A stretch of 64,000 bases of DNA, from positions 62,001 to 126,000 of the forward strand of contig DASXUY010000035.1 in assembly GCA_036504535.1 (NCBI GenBank), written 5' to 3'. The notes beneath the pieces were generated by a model. That model saw only the letters and a program-made list of their open reading frames with translations. It was not told where the DNA came from and made no database searches. Each line of letters begins with the position of its first letter. The first letter of the stretch is position 1. Shown piece by piece: positions 1 to 9,600 of the stretch. The position numbers and the translations under genes were made by a program. This stretch comes from JARLGU01 sp036504535. Its GTDB lineage: Bacteria; Armatimonadota; Armatimonadia; Armatimonadales; Capsulimonadaceae.

Positions 1-1
1 G

Positions 2-127
2 ACTGAAGCCGCCGATCTCGCTCTACGCGCAGCGTCTGGCGAAACGGCTCAGCACCGCCTACGAATTGGATGCCGCGTTATCGCCCGCGCATCGAGCAGC
101 CGAATGGTTGCGGTTGGAACAATGTAA
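2..127 (+). CDS. C-terminal fragment of a probable LacI-family regulator (5' truncated by window)
   Basis: Frame 2 is open from the window edge to a TAA at 125-127. The 41 visible residues run from TEAADLALRAASGE to RVIARASSSR and a short tail. Many LacI/GalR repressors end with a helix (A.LLL..I.GE), then a strand and a final 'viRaSs', and this tail has the same shape. No DNA-binding domain is visible because the rest lies upstream. The competing frame 3, open to 392, runs into the prepilin gene and gives an implausible protein. Two LacI-type operators sit far away at 62618 and 62851, so sugar-responsive LacI regulation does occur in this genome, but nothing links this fragment to those sites. 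The assignment rests on a short tail and is tentative. Confidence 0.4.
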   Translation, partial: TEAADLALRAASGETAQHRLRIGCRVIARASSSRMVAVGTM

Positions 128-174
128 GAGCCGCGCCCGGCATTGCGGCGCATTATGTATCAATGGAGACTTGT

Positions 175-972
175 ATGAAGAACCGAAAACAAGCATTTAC
201 ACTTATAGAACTATTAGTTGTTATAGCTATTATAGCAATACTAGCAGCTATACTTTTTCCCGTGTTCGCAAAGGCGCGGGACAAGGCGCGTGCGACATCG
301 TGCCTCAGCAATATGAAGCAGCTAGGACTCGGTATTATGCAGTACACGCAGGACTACGACGAGAACTATCCATGTGGACAGTACACGATTAACCTCGTTC
401 CGTCCGGCACATACGCCATGCGGTGGCGAATGATGGTGTACCCTTATATCAAATCCACTGACACGTACAGGTGCCCGTCGAACATCAACAAGGGAATTGA
501 TACGGGTGGGGCCACTCTCGGATTCCCGGATCTACCGCGGCACTACGCGCTCAATGTCCGCTTCGTCAATAACGGCACACCAATCGTCACCAACCGCATA
601 GACACGCCGGCAACGCGAATCATGCTGGCCGAGAACGCTGCGGGCGACTACCGGACGATGTACGGCAACTGGGGATCGACCGGTAATGAGCTGCAGATGC
701 AGTGGAACGCGTACAACTGCGGTACCGGCGCACCGCAGAATGGACAGATCTGCTTTCCGGGGCATACCGGTTTCATGACGCTTCTCTGGGCGGACGGCCA
801 TGCGAAGGCGATGCGGCCAGCGGATACGGCGGCTCCCACCAACCTATGGGGCGCGATGAACGACAGCCCAGGGACGTGCACTACCGACAACTACGCGCAA
901 CTCAACTGCACCACCAAGTCGAACTACGCGGTCACGTCCATGCAGTACCTCCAGCAAGCTTACGATCAGTGA
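175..972 (+). CDS. DUF1559-type prepilin (type IV pilin-like / pseudopilin)
   Basis: The product is a secreted pilin-like protein of about 265 residues. The start at 175 was chosen because it gives a canonical class III signal peptide, MKNRKQAFTLIELLVVIAI, with GGAG at 165-168. The upstream ATG at 70 would add 35 meaningless residues. The residue before FTLIELLVV is Ala rather than the usual Gly, so prepilin peptidase cleavage may be atypical. The N-terminal hydrophobic helix continues through AAILFPVFAKARDKAR, followed by SCLSNMKQLGLGIMQYTQDYDE, characteristic of the DUF1559 prepilins that are greatly expanded in Planctomycetes and Armatimonadota. A C-terminal LLWADGHAKAM matches the usual H/DG-type motif. 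The role is probably surface or pseudopilus-like; the ligand is unknown. It stands alone and converges on the next gene. Confidence 0.9.
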   Translation: MKNRKQAFTLIELLVVIAIIAILAAILFPVFAKARDKARATSCLSNMKQLGLGIMQYTQDYDENYPCGQYTINLVPSGTYAMRWRMMVYPYIKSTDTYRCPSNINKGIDTGGATLGFPDLPRHYALNVRFVNNGTPIVTNRIDTPATRIMLAENAAGDYRTMYGNWGSTGNELQMQWNAYNCGTGAPQNGQICFPGHTGFMTLLWADGHAKAMRPADTAAPTNLWGAMNDSPGTCTTDNYAQLNCTTKSNYAVTSMQYLQQAYDQ

Positions 973-995
973 TCTGTAGGCGGCGCTAACGGAAT

Positions 996-1026
996 GATGG
1001 CCGTGTCCCTACTGGGCACGGCCATC
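996..1026. terminator. Hairpin between two convergent genes, possible bidirectional terminator
   Basis: A perfect 10-bp stem (GATGGCCGTG with CACGGCCATC) encloses an 11-nt loop, between the stop of the prepilin gene (972) and the stop of the convergent NTP-transferase gene (1038). There is no strong T-tract on either side, so intrinsic termination is only likely, not certain. Confidence 0.5.
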
Positions 1027-1037
1027 GTGACATTTGC

Positions 1038-1823
1038 CTACTTGCCGTCTGGGTGGAGGCGCTGGCGGGCGAACGCGACATCGTCAGGCTTGTCTACATC
1101 GGTCCCAATAGATGCGAACTCGGTCACAACCGCGCGGGCGGACGCACCCTCGCCGAACAGCTTGGAGATACTCACTTCGAGTTCCGCCACGGAAAGCAGG
1201 TTGGGGAACGCGACTTGTGAGAGAATAATGCGGAAAAGCTGGCCCCACCCGAGCATTTTCCCGAGTGCGAAGACGTCCTTGCGCGCATCGTACGCCGCCA
1301 TCACCACATGCTTGTTGGCAAGGATCCGCTCCGGGTTGAGGAGGACCATGTTGCCGCCCGTGAAGTGACCATCGCGTAGCTTCAGGGTGGTGCGTTTCAT
1401 GTCCCCGAACTCGCGGTTGTAGGCGTCCATGGGAATAATCGGGTAGCAGAAGTCGCCGTCGGTAGCGGCGGCGCGGGTGACGAAGTCGTCAACCGCTTCC
1501 GGCGTGATGAACGGAATATCGCTGGTGACCACAAGGGCGCGGTCTCCAGGCGGTGGTGCGGCGGCGTCGAGACCCCGCATGATGTTGTCCAGCAGAGTCT
1601 CACCCGGCGCAACCAGGGTGGTTCCGGCGGGTTGGGGGACATCGCCGACGACGTGCACCGTCTTAACGCTCTTCGATCCGAGCAGGGCTGCGACGACGTG
1701 ATCCAGCATGGTGCGTCCCGGCGCTAGTTCGACAAGGGCGCGGTTGTGGACACCCATCGCCGCGACCATCTCCGGGCTGGTTTTACCGCCAGCCAGTACG
1801 ATTGCTTCAACTGTATGATTCAT
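1038..1823 (-). CDS. MobA-like NTP transferase family protein
   Basis: This is a nucleotidyltransferase-fold protein of about 261 residues. It begins MNHTVEAIVLAGGKTSPEM, where VLAGG is the nucleotide-binding loop of the GT-A NTP transferase family (MobA, CobY, IspD relatives). A further signature is ALVVTSDIPFITPEAVDDF, with the metal-binding Asp in TSDIPF. The C-terminal half resembles uncharacterised NTP-transferase paralogues of Gram-positives and Armatimonadota rather than true MobA, and no molybdopterin genes are nearby, so the substrate is unknown. The longer reading frame back to 1937 crosses the terminator of the upstream gene and is rejected. ATG 1823 was chosen because a TAGAAT box sits only 7 nt upstream; the in-frame ATG at 1832 overlaps that box. 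Transcription is likely independent. Confidence 0.75.
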   Translation of the reverse strand: MNHTVEAIVLAGGKTSPEMVAAMGVHNRALVELAPGRTMLDHVVAALLGSKSVKTVHVVGDVPQPAGTTLVAPGETLLDNIMRGLDAAAPPPGDRALVVTSDIPFITPEAVDDFVTRAAATDGDFCYPIIPMDAYNREFGDMKRTTLKLRDGHFTGGNMVLLNPERILANKHVVMAAYDARKDVFALGKMLGWGQLFRIILSQVAFPNLLSVAELEVSISKLFGEGASARAVVTEFASIGTDVDKPDDVAFARQRLHPDGK

Positions 1824-1830
1824 TCCTACC

Positions 1831-1836
1831 ATTCTA
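1831..1836 (-). promoter_or_regulatory. -10 box for a leaderless or near-leaderless transcript
   Basis: TAGAAT read on the minus strand ends 7 nt before the ATG at 1823, so the expected transcription start falls at or next to the start codon. No clear -35 element is visible. The same arrangement precedes coaX (51558-51563) and the bioH-like gene (14712-14717). Confidence 0.45.
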
Positions 1837-1895
1837 GCCGAAATTATGGCTGATTTCCATCCGCCACGAAGCACACATTGAACGCCCACGAAAAT

Positions 1896-1922
1896 GCCCC
1901 AGGTCCATAAAGGACCTGGGGC
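1896..1922 (-). terminator. Rho-independent terminator of the peroxiredoxin-fusion gene
   Basis: A perfect 11-bp stem (GCCCCAGGTCC with GGACCTGGGGC) encloses a 5-nt loop, followed on the minus strand by ATTTTC. It lies 34 bp beyond the stop of the 1956-5201 gene and in its direction of transcription. Confidence 0.8.
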
Positions 1923-1955
1923 TACATCTATAGTCACATAAGTACTGCGGGGGTT

Positions 1956-4900
1956 CTAGTGATCCATGCCGAACTCATGGATACGCCGAATCATTTCAGC
2001 CCCGTTGTTCGCCATGTTTACGTTTGTATCGACGTAGCGCACAACTCCTTGTTTATCGATAAGCACCGACATCCGCGCGGCGAGTTCGTTGTCGGCCTGT
2101 ACCGCGCCATAGAGCATCGATAGCTTTCGTGAGGTGTCAGAGATGAGCGGGAACGTGAGTTGCCAGAGCTTGGCAAACGCGACTTGACCGCGTTCACCTT
2201 CTGCAGGGTTCACCGATACGGCTAGGATTTGTGTGGACGTCGATTCAAACGCGTCGTGCTGGTCGCGCAATGAGGACAGGTGGTTTGCACAGGCTCCCGT
2301 GAAGCATTTCGGGAAGAAGGTTAGCAGCAGGTTGCGCTTGCCCTTCAACTCGGAAAGACGCCACGTTTTGCCCTGATCGTCGGTCGCATCGAAATCGGGT
2401 GCAAGCTGCCCGGCGCGAATTGTGGGCTGAGCGACCGCGATGCGAGAGCTAGATAAATCCTCGTCCGTGCTCACTGCCGACCGAGCGCCGCCGTCGAACG
2501 ATGCGAGCGCTGGTCTAGTGCCGACTGTCGGAGCGAAATCGCGGCTACCACGAACAGGAAGGGTAGGGAGAGGAAGGTTGAGTTGATTTGCAGGCAACGT
2601 CCCATGTTCAATATGCGGCTTGAGTTGCCCTTGCAAGAAGTTCATGGTCCACGTGCTAACCCGCAATCCCTCGCAGTCGGACCACGCGCCGAACGTAATA
2701 CGATATCGCTTGCTTGTGGAGAAAACGCCAGCGTTCGATATCGAACCGAGGGTCGCAGTCCCGTTGTAGCCGGTGAATTTGTTGAACTGTCCCGCTGGCG
2801 TCGGGCCAGTGTAGGTCCACCAAGCCGACGGATTGGCGACGGTCGTACCTGGCACGATGTTGCCAGATGCGTCTACCTCGCAGACCTGCCAGACGTAGCC
2901 GTACGGGAAGCCCGGAAGGGTAGGGGGGTAGAAAGCTGTGACGTTGTAGTTACCGTTGACTGGGCTGCTGGTTAATAGACTTACCGCCGTGTAGTCGGCG
3001 ATCACTTGGGTTTTCTCTTGCAGCGATATGTCGTCAAGCGCCAGATCGTTTCCGTCGCCGATTCCAGTCTCATCAAGCCGGATGTCAATCGTAACCGATG
3101 TCACCCCCGCTGGAACGGTGAAGCTCTTCGACAGCAGGTGCCAACTGCAAGGCTCGGATCCGCGGACGACGAGCGTGGTAAGAGGGATGGACCCGAGCGT
3201 CACATTTCCAGGTCCCGTGATATCTACGGTCACTTGCGGGGAAACGTTGAAGCAGCACTGGGGCAGAGACTTAGCATTGGCGCAAAACCGGTATTCGGAG
3301 CCTGGCTTCACGCTGACCGTCTGACGCCAGATCGATGAGCTGCCGGATGGCTGATTTGTGCGCCCATTGATAACCATCACGTGGCCACTGTTTGCGTCGC
3401 ATGTGAAGTGGTCCGCGACCTGCCAATTTGGGCAAATCACCTGGGCCTGGCTGCCAGTGACCACGGAGTAATGACCCGGCTTTACTCCGTCTGGCCCGCT
3501 CGACCCACTTGACGGGTAAGCGCTTCCAATACCCGGCCAAAAAGGAGGGCGGGAGTTGCCCACAGCACCGGATTCGAAATCACCATTGACGAGAAGATTG
3601 GTGCCCGGGCAGCACCAGTGTTGCGCGCAGTTTGTTAGGTAATCGTTGTTGGCACCTGCTACTTGTCCGTCGGGAGTAGTTCCTACCTGTTTGGGAAGCG
3701 GCACATAACTGCCAAGAGCGAATGTGGCTTTCGCAACGTAGTCAAATCCAGTCGCTGAGTTGCTGAGGCCAGGAATCGCCGCCGGGTTAATCGCGAAACA
3801 GTATGATGTTCCCGAGGAAAGTGTGCCGCTCGTCAGCGTGCCGACCTGCACACCGTTTTGCAGTATCACTAGCGTCAGAGATGCCGTGCCGGTATGTCCC
3901 GTTGTAGGATTTTTCGGCAGCGTGTAGTTGAAGCACAGCTTCCCCACGCCGCAGGACGTGCTCGACGAGGCGTCGAGCGCCAGAGAGCCTGCCGATGGAT
4001 CATTACAAGCGCCGCAGACATTGTCGAGATACGCGTAGCCAAAGTGTTGGCCAAACTGGCAGTCGGCTGCTATGAACTCGATTCGGACTCGTTCGCCAAC
4101 CAGCCCTGATAAATCGATTGTCGCACAACTCCAGTTCCTATATACGACTGCGCCGCTTTGTGCAGTTTGGAAAAAAGGATTGGTATGGTCCGCCACAAGT
4201 TTGTTGTAACTGCCTCCGCCAAAGTTGACAGGCGTACCAGTGGGCACCCAGTGAGCGTTGGGAGAGGCGAACGGGTTCCACTTTCGCACGCGTACACCAA
4301 AGTACGGTTTGCCTGCATCCGGGTGAGAGCTGCCTGGGTCTTCCAGCACGACCGCGTAGGAGAAGTTCACCTGTGTCTCGCCTGCGGACACGATAAAGTC
4401 CTTAATGAGGGCTTCGCACCCTTTCCCGTTGGCGCTATTGCCTATGCGGACCGAGTGGAGTGAGCCTCCAGGCGGCACGAGCGGCAAATGAGTGCCGCCA
4501 AGAGTCTGATCGTAGCCCGACGGACCGACGAGCGTCTGATGAGACGTGCTCAAGGTAAGTGCCCCGGACTGAATACCGCCGCTGGAAAAGTACGTACCGC
4601 CGTTGACTATTGTGCCCGAGCACGCCAGCCACTGGGTTGAGTCAATACCCGGCTCAAAGTCGCCGTTGCCGCAAATTGTCACCGTTCCGCTTTGCATGCT
4701 CTTGCCTGACCGTTCAGCAGGTCCGTCGGCGAGATCTGGGTTGCGTTTGAGCGCTATTTCCGCGAAATAATCTGACTTGCGCTGGTCGAGGTACGTTTCG
4801 TAGCTGAGCCCAGGTTCACGCACATTTGCAAAGTCCCGCTTAACTGTTTGTTCAAAATCGTTAGGAAGCTTCTCGCTACTACCCTTCTCGCCTCGCTCGC

Positions 4901-5201
4901 CTGCGGGAGGGGGCGTGTTGACATCGGCCTGGTCGGCTGCTGGCGCTGATTTGGACACGCCGCCTTTGTCAGCCTTCGGAGCTGGCTTGATGAGATCAAC
5001 GATGCCTTGCAGAGGAGTGGCAGACTGTTTGCCCGTGTTCCGTTCCTTGCTTTCCGGTGCGGCAAATACCGCAAGAGCCGAACTTGCAAACAGTGCGGCA
5101 CAGCAAAGTGCGGTCGCAATCAGCCGCAAAACCATGCGAGCAGCCCGACCATGTAGGCAAGTGATTGCGCGAACATCGGTAACGCCTTCGTTGGTTAACA
5201 T
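1956..5201 (-). CDS. Large secreted beta-rich protein with C-terminal peroxiredoxin domain
   Basis: The protein has 1081 residues. An N-terminal export signal sits at about residues 23-48 (hydrophobic LRLIATALCCAALFASSALA, then VFAAP). The start at 5201 has AGGA about 10 nt upstream; an internal ATG at 5135 would give a more compact signal peptide but has no good ribosome site. A low-complexity Lys/Pro linker follows. Then come two modules with the pattern NGDFE...W...G...SV, ending in LALDDISLQ, typical of jelly-roll carbohydrate-binding domains (CBM4/9 or DUF642-like). The last 150 residues form a PrxQ/Bcp-like thioredoxin fold: AGQLAPDFDATDDQGKTW, then FFPKCFTGAC carrying the probable peroxidatic Cys, and a final MSVLIDKQGVVRYVDT. 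It is inferred to act outside the cytoplasm, reducing peroxides or thiols at a surface. The fusion is unusual. A terminator follows at 1896-1922. Confidence 0.8.
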   Translation of the reverse strand: MLTNEGVTDVRAITCLHGRAARMVLRLIATALCCAALFASSALAVFAAPESKERNTGKQSATPLQGIVDLIKPAPKADKGGVSKSAPAADQADVNTPPPAGERGEKGSSEKLPNDFEQTVKRDFANVREPGLSYETYLDQRKSDYFAEIALKRNPDLADGPAERSGKSMQSGTVTICGNGDFEPGIDSTQWLACSGTIVNGGTYFSSGGIQSGALTLSTSHQTLVGPSGYDQTLGGTHLPLVPPGGSLHSVRIGNSANGKGCEALIKDFIVSAGETQVNFSYAVVLEDPGSSHPDAGKPYFGVRVRKWNPFASPNAHWVPTGTPVNFGGGSYNKLVADHTNPFFQTAQSGAVVYRNWSCATIDLSGLVGERVRIEFIAADCQFGQHFGYAYLDNVCGACNDPSAGSLALDASSSTSCGVGKLCFNYTLPKNPTTGHTGTASLTLVILQNGVQVGTLTSGTLSSGTSYCFAINPAAIPGLSNSATGFDYVAKATFALGSYVPLPKQVGTTPDGQVAGANNDYLTNCAQHWCCPGTNLLVNGDFESGAVGNSRPPFWPGIGSAYPSSGSSGPDGVKPGHYSVVTGSQAQVICPNWQVADHFTCDANSGHVMVINGRTNQPSGSSSIWRQTVSVKPGSEYRFCANAKSLPQCCFNVSPQVTVDITGPGNVTLGSIPLTTLVVRGSEPCSWHLLSKSFTVPAGVTSVTIDIRLDETGIGDGNDLALDDISLQEKTQVIADYTAVSLLTSSPVNGNYNVTAFYPPTLPGFPYGYVWQVCEVDASGNIVPGTTVANPSAWWTYTGPTPAGQFNKFTGYNGTATLGSISNAGVFSTSKRYRITFGAWSDCEGLRVSTWTMNFLQGQLKPHIEHGTLPANQLNLPLPTLPVRGSRDFAPTVGTRPALASFDGGARSAVSTDEDLSSSRIAVAQPTIRAGQLAPDFDATDDQGKTWRLSELKGKRNLLLTFFPKCFTGACANHLSSLRDQHDAFESTSTQILAVSVNPAEGERGQVAFAKLWQLTFPLISDTSRKLSMLYGAVQADNELAARMSVLIDKQGVVRYVDTNVNMANNGAEMIRRIHEFGMDH

Positions 5202-5363
5202 CGTGGTTGGTTCCTATTTGATTTTGAACAGTAGGGGTTGTTGACTACAGGGAGCAGTCATGCCACGTGACGGGCACGGGGGAGGATTCCAATACAGGGC
5301 GTATTGTAGCACGAATCAGTAGTTAAGGATAATAGTTACCGTTATAAGGTTAGGGGACAGGAA

Positions 5364-6230
5364 TTACATTCCGCCGTGAGTTTGTCGATAGAACATCAGC
5401 GCGGCAATTCCGAAGCCGATAGCGATAACCGTCTTCCGCACGGTGGCCTGACCGACCTTGCGGGCGAGCCCCGCGCCACCGTAGCCGCCAACGACGGCGC
5501 CGATGGTCATGATGCCTGCGATCTTCCAGTCGACACGCCCCGCGATTATGAACGTAATAGTGGCCACCAGGTTGATGAACGACGATGTCATCGTCTTGAC
5601 GGCGTTCATGCGGTGGATATTCGTAAGCCCAAGGAAGCCGAGAGACGCCAGTTGCAGGATGCCGATGCCGGCTCCGAAGAAGCCGCCGTAGATAGCGACG
5701 AGAAGCTGAAAGAAGAGCGCTGCCGCCAACGGCGCACCAACCGGGTTGTTGGGATCGTGGGCCGGAGCAGGCACCCCAATCGGTGGATCCTCGACCGACG
5801 ATTGGTCACTTTCGGCCGCCTTCGCCGCACGCGCTTTGATCGTGCGGCTGATCGGTTCTTGGATCAGGAAGAGGCATGTCGCGCCAAGAATGAGCCACGG
5901 CACGAGCTTCTTGAACGACGAGTCGCCTAGATGCAGCAGTAACCCTGCTCCGATCAGGCCGCCGATGAGGCTGGGGATAGTCATCCAGCCCATAAGCCGC
6001 CGCGCCTCGCCGACTTCCGAGCGGTATCCGTAGGCGCTGGTGAAAGATCCGATGACCAGTGATATGGTACTGGTAGCGTTGGCTGTGATAGGGGCGACGC
6101 CTGCTGCGAGAAGCGCCGGGAATGTGAGAACGGTACCTCCGCCTGCGACCGCATTGATCGCCCCGGCGGCGAGGCTGCTGGAGATGAGGAGAACGTAAGA
6201 ATAAGCGGACAGTTCCACGACAAATGCCAA
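5364..6230 (-). CDS. TauE/SafE (TSUP) family membrane permease
   Basis: A 288-residue polytopic inner-membrane protein. The N-terminus shows the TSUP/DUF81 hallmark: a first helix, then AGAINAVAGGGTVLTFPAL and NATSTISLVIGSF. The second half repeats the pattern in YGGFFGAGIGILQLASLGFL and in the final GGYGGAGLARKVG segment, as expected for this internally duplicated family. Members export or import sulfite, sulfoacetate and other organosulfur anions, but the substrate cannot be read from sequence. A hydrophilic loop rich in Ala, Glu and Pro, near residues 130-165, separates the halves. The gene is monocistronic, with no sulfur genes nearby. Confidence 0.85.
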   Translation of the reverse strand: MAFVVELSAYSYVLLISSSLAAGAINAVAGGGTVLTFPALLAAGVAPITANATSTISLVIGSFTSAYGYRSEVGEARRLMGWMTIPSLIGGLIGAGLLLHLGDSSFKKLVPWLILGATCLFLIQEPISRTIKARAAKAAESDQSSVEDPPIGVPAPAHDPNNPVGAPLAAALFFQLLVAIYGGFFGAGIGILQLASLGFLGLTNIHRMNAVKTMTSSFINLVATITFIIAGRVDWKIAGIMTIGAVVGGYGGAGLARKVGQATVRKTVIAIGFGIAALMFYRQTHGGM

Positions 6231-6647
6231 TCAAGCGCTGTTATTTGAGCGCGCCGAATGGATTATACCCGCCACCTGCTCGCACCGGCGGCGCTGCGCT
6301 GTCTCGCCGCGAGCGCGGAGTCCGTTGTCCGCCTAACGTTCGGCAAGAGCGGACACGAGGTACGGCCGCAGCCCGAATATTGAAATACCGAATGCGTCTT
6401 ATGAATATGGGACGTCAGTACCGCTCCGTGGGGTGCTTGGCATACTCGCACTATCAGTACGATGAGAGAATGATTGTCTACTACGTCTTTGCATTACTAG
6501 ATTTATGGTACAGTCAATAGTATCGTATTTTCGTCATCTATAGGTCGATTGGGTCACTCGAATACCACTTAGCGATCGTTTGGCTCCTTGTAACATATTT
6601 ACGGTTCCATGACTCGCATCCTAGAGTGACGGTAGACTGCTGATTAT
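6231..6647. other. Intergenic region between divergent genes, no gene seen
   Basis: This 417-bp spacer between the divergent TauE and caspase genes is richer in A and T than its neighbours. It contains a small hairpin (TGTCCGC at about 6327 with GCGGACA) and no convincing open frame with a ribosome site. The promoters of both neighbours must lie here, but no pair of boxes stands out. Confidence 0.5.
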
Positions 6648-9600
6648 ATGCAATTACGTCAATGGATGACATGTTTTTATGTGTTGGCGGGTCTGGCGTT
6701 ACCCACTGTTCAGGCCGACCAGTCCCCCACCATTGATGACGCGCCTCTGCTACGAGTCGAGTGCGGGATGCACACCTCGCAGGTAACCGCAATGGCTACC
6801 GACCGCAAGCAAGATTTCCTTGTTACTGCCTCCACGGACAAGACCTTGCGTATTTGGCGAATGGCAGACCGCAGCCTCTATCGCATCGTCAGACCCGCCA
6901 TATCGGAAGGCTACGAGGGCCAACTCTACTCAACCGCAATATCTCCGGATGGATCGACTGTCGCGTGCGCTGGAGTCACAGGCGCTCACTGGTCGCGATC
7001 ACGCGCGCCTTATTGCATCTATATCTTCGACGTTAGCACCGGGGCGGAAATAACGCGCATCACAAACCTTGAGTTCCCAGCCGTGAATCTGCGGTACTTG
7101 ACTGGTGGCGACCGATTGATTGCTAGTTTGGCTGGCGGCGGCGTTCGAGTGTTCGATTTACACTTAGCCAGCTACGAAAAGAAGTACGTCGAATTCGCGC
7201 GCGACACGTATGGTCCCCAATGTGTCGCGCTTGATACATCTACCGACGACCAAGTCGCGACGGCATGTGTCGACGGAAAGCTTCGCTTATATTCAGCCCC
7301 GGATCTGAAGGCGCGGAAGATGGTGTCTCTGCCTCCGGGTATCCCAACTGCTGTTCGCTTTTCACCGACGTTTGATAAGCTAGCCGTCGCATTCCAGTTT
7401 TGCCAGCGAGTGCTTGTCTACCGCACAAGCGACTTAAAGCTGATAAAGGCAATCGACCTTCAAAGTGCGATTACGGGAAACCTGACAAATGTTTGCTGGG
7501 GACGTGACAACACAACTTTGTACGCGAGTGAGCAACTCGACGGTGACCACGGCTGGCGGCACATCGTGAAGCTTTCAGCATTCGACGCGACCGCGCCAAC
7601 GGTTCTCGACGCCTCCCAGACCAGCATCACTTCCATGATCTCCCTCGCTGACGGCAATATCCTATTCGCCTCCCAGGAGCCGCGAATCAGTGAGCTTTCT
7701 GCGGATACTGGACGCGTAACGGTCATTCGAGATTCGGCGACACTTGCTTTTCACGGGCGTTCCGACAGCACTAACCTGTTCGTATCCGACGATGCTTCGG
7801 TTGTCGAGGTTGGCTCTCCGGCGGACACGTCTCGGCAGATGTGGTTCTCAACGTTATCGGCACAATTGCTTCGCACAGTCTCCGACCGTACGCAAGTACG
7901 TATGAACCCGCCCGCTCCGGTGGATGACGAGGTCACGAACGATGGCGCACCAGGTCACTTCAAGTTAGGTAGTAAAAGCATCGACTTCACAAACGGCTCC
8001 ACTCCGAGCGTGAACGAGACCCTGGTCAGCGCGTGTAAATCCGCGAATGGATCGTTTTTCGTTGGGACCAATTTCGGCATAAGGTGGTATCGACCGGATG
8101 GCGCTCAAGTTGCAAGTGTGAAGTTGCCAGACAAGGCGTACGCTGTAAACGCCACCCCTAATGGTCGCATCCTTGTGGCTGCTGTCGGCGATGGCACCGT
8201 GCGGTGGTTCGCGCTCAGGGACAACAGAATCAATCTGCTGTGCTCGTTGTACGTTCAGTCGGACCTTATTCACTGGATTTCCTGGACGCCTTCCGGTTAC
8301 TACGCATGCTCCCTTGGCGGGGAGGATCTCGTGGGCTGGCATGTCAACCGTAACGCCAACTTACAGCCTGCCGCTTTCTATCCCGCATCACAGTTCAAAG
8401 ATCGGTTTTATCGACCAGACATTTTGAAGCGCTTGTTACAGTCAAATGTCTTGGACGAACAGTCAGCTGTGAACCTCGCCAACGCTGCACGGCAATTTGG
8501 CAGCGCACCCTCAGTAAATATCCTCGACGACCTTCCGCCCACAGTCCAGATTACGAATACGGCTGCGCGTACCGGTGTAAACGGCGCAACAGCCACCCTG
8601 AACTATCATTACTCCGCAGACAGGCCAATTAAAGAGCTACACGTTCTCGCCGATGGATCGCTAATTGACACGATTCCTATCAGCACGTCGAAAGACGTCA
8701 CGTTTCAGCGCGTTGACGGTGTCGCGGACAAAGACAGCTTCGGATCGAAACCCAGCCATGAGACGAAAGGCGCAATTAGCATATCGCTTCCGAGCCCGAC
8801 GAGCAAAATAAGCATTGTTGCCTACGACGCTAACGGGCGCGCTTCGCTACCGACGTCGCGCATGATCAGGTTGGTGGATGCCGCCAAGCCAGGTTCATTG
8901 GCGACTTCAGCGTTGCCTCGGCTGTTCATTATCGCGGTCGGAGTATCCAATTATCAAATGCCGGCGTTGCAGCTGAACTACCCCTCAAAGGATGCTGACG
9001 CGTTCGTAAACGTGATGAAGAGCCAAAGCGGGATCGCATACGCTTCCGTTGATTACACCAAGATTACCGACTCGAATGCCACTCGGGCAAACATCCTGGA
9101 TGCTTTTGAGGCACTAAAGGGCAAGCCGACGAATACTGACGTGACTATGATATTTCTCAGTGGTCACGGAACAACGGACAGTGAGGGCGAGTACTATTTC
9201 GTTCCCTACGACTATGACGAAAACCACCCGTCAAGCACTGCTGTACCGGATTCCGAAATTCGCAGAAAAGTAGGCAAGCTTCGCGGTCGCCGCATTCTTT
9301 TTATCGATAGCTGTCAGGCCGGAAACGTTGTCAACGCAGGCTCGTTCGATAGCGGCGCTTTTGGAAACAGTATTGCCACAGCGGAGAGCGGTACGGAACT
9401 CCTGCTAGCATCTGACGGATTTACCAGTGCTCTTGAGGACCCAGCATGGGGCAATGGCGCGTTCACGAAGGTTCTTGTCGAGGGCCTAACCGGGCTTGCA
9501 GATACTGATCACGAAGGCGGAGTCGACTTTGCGCACCTGACAGCTTATGTACAAAGCAATGTCAAAAAGCTGACTCATGGCCAGCAATGGCCAGTGAACT

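Noticed and set aside
66..392. Frame 3 open reading frame at the window start
   Set aside because: It overlaps the prepilin gene in another frame, and the sequence after residue 30 looks like read-through of that gene; the LacI-like tail is in frame 2.
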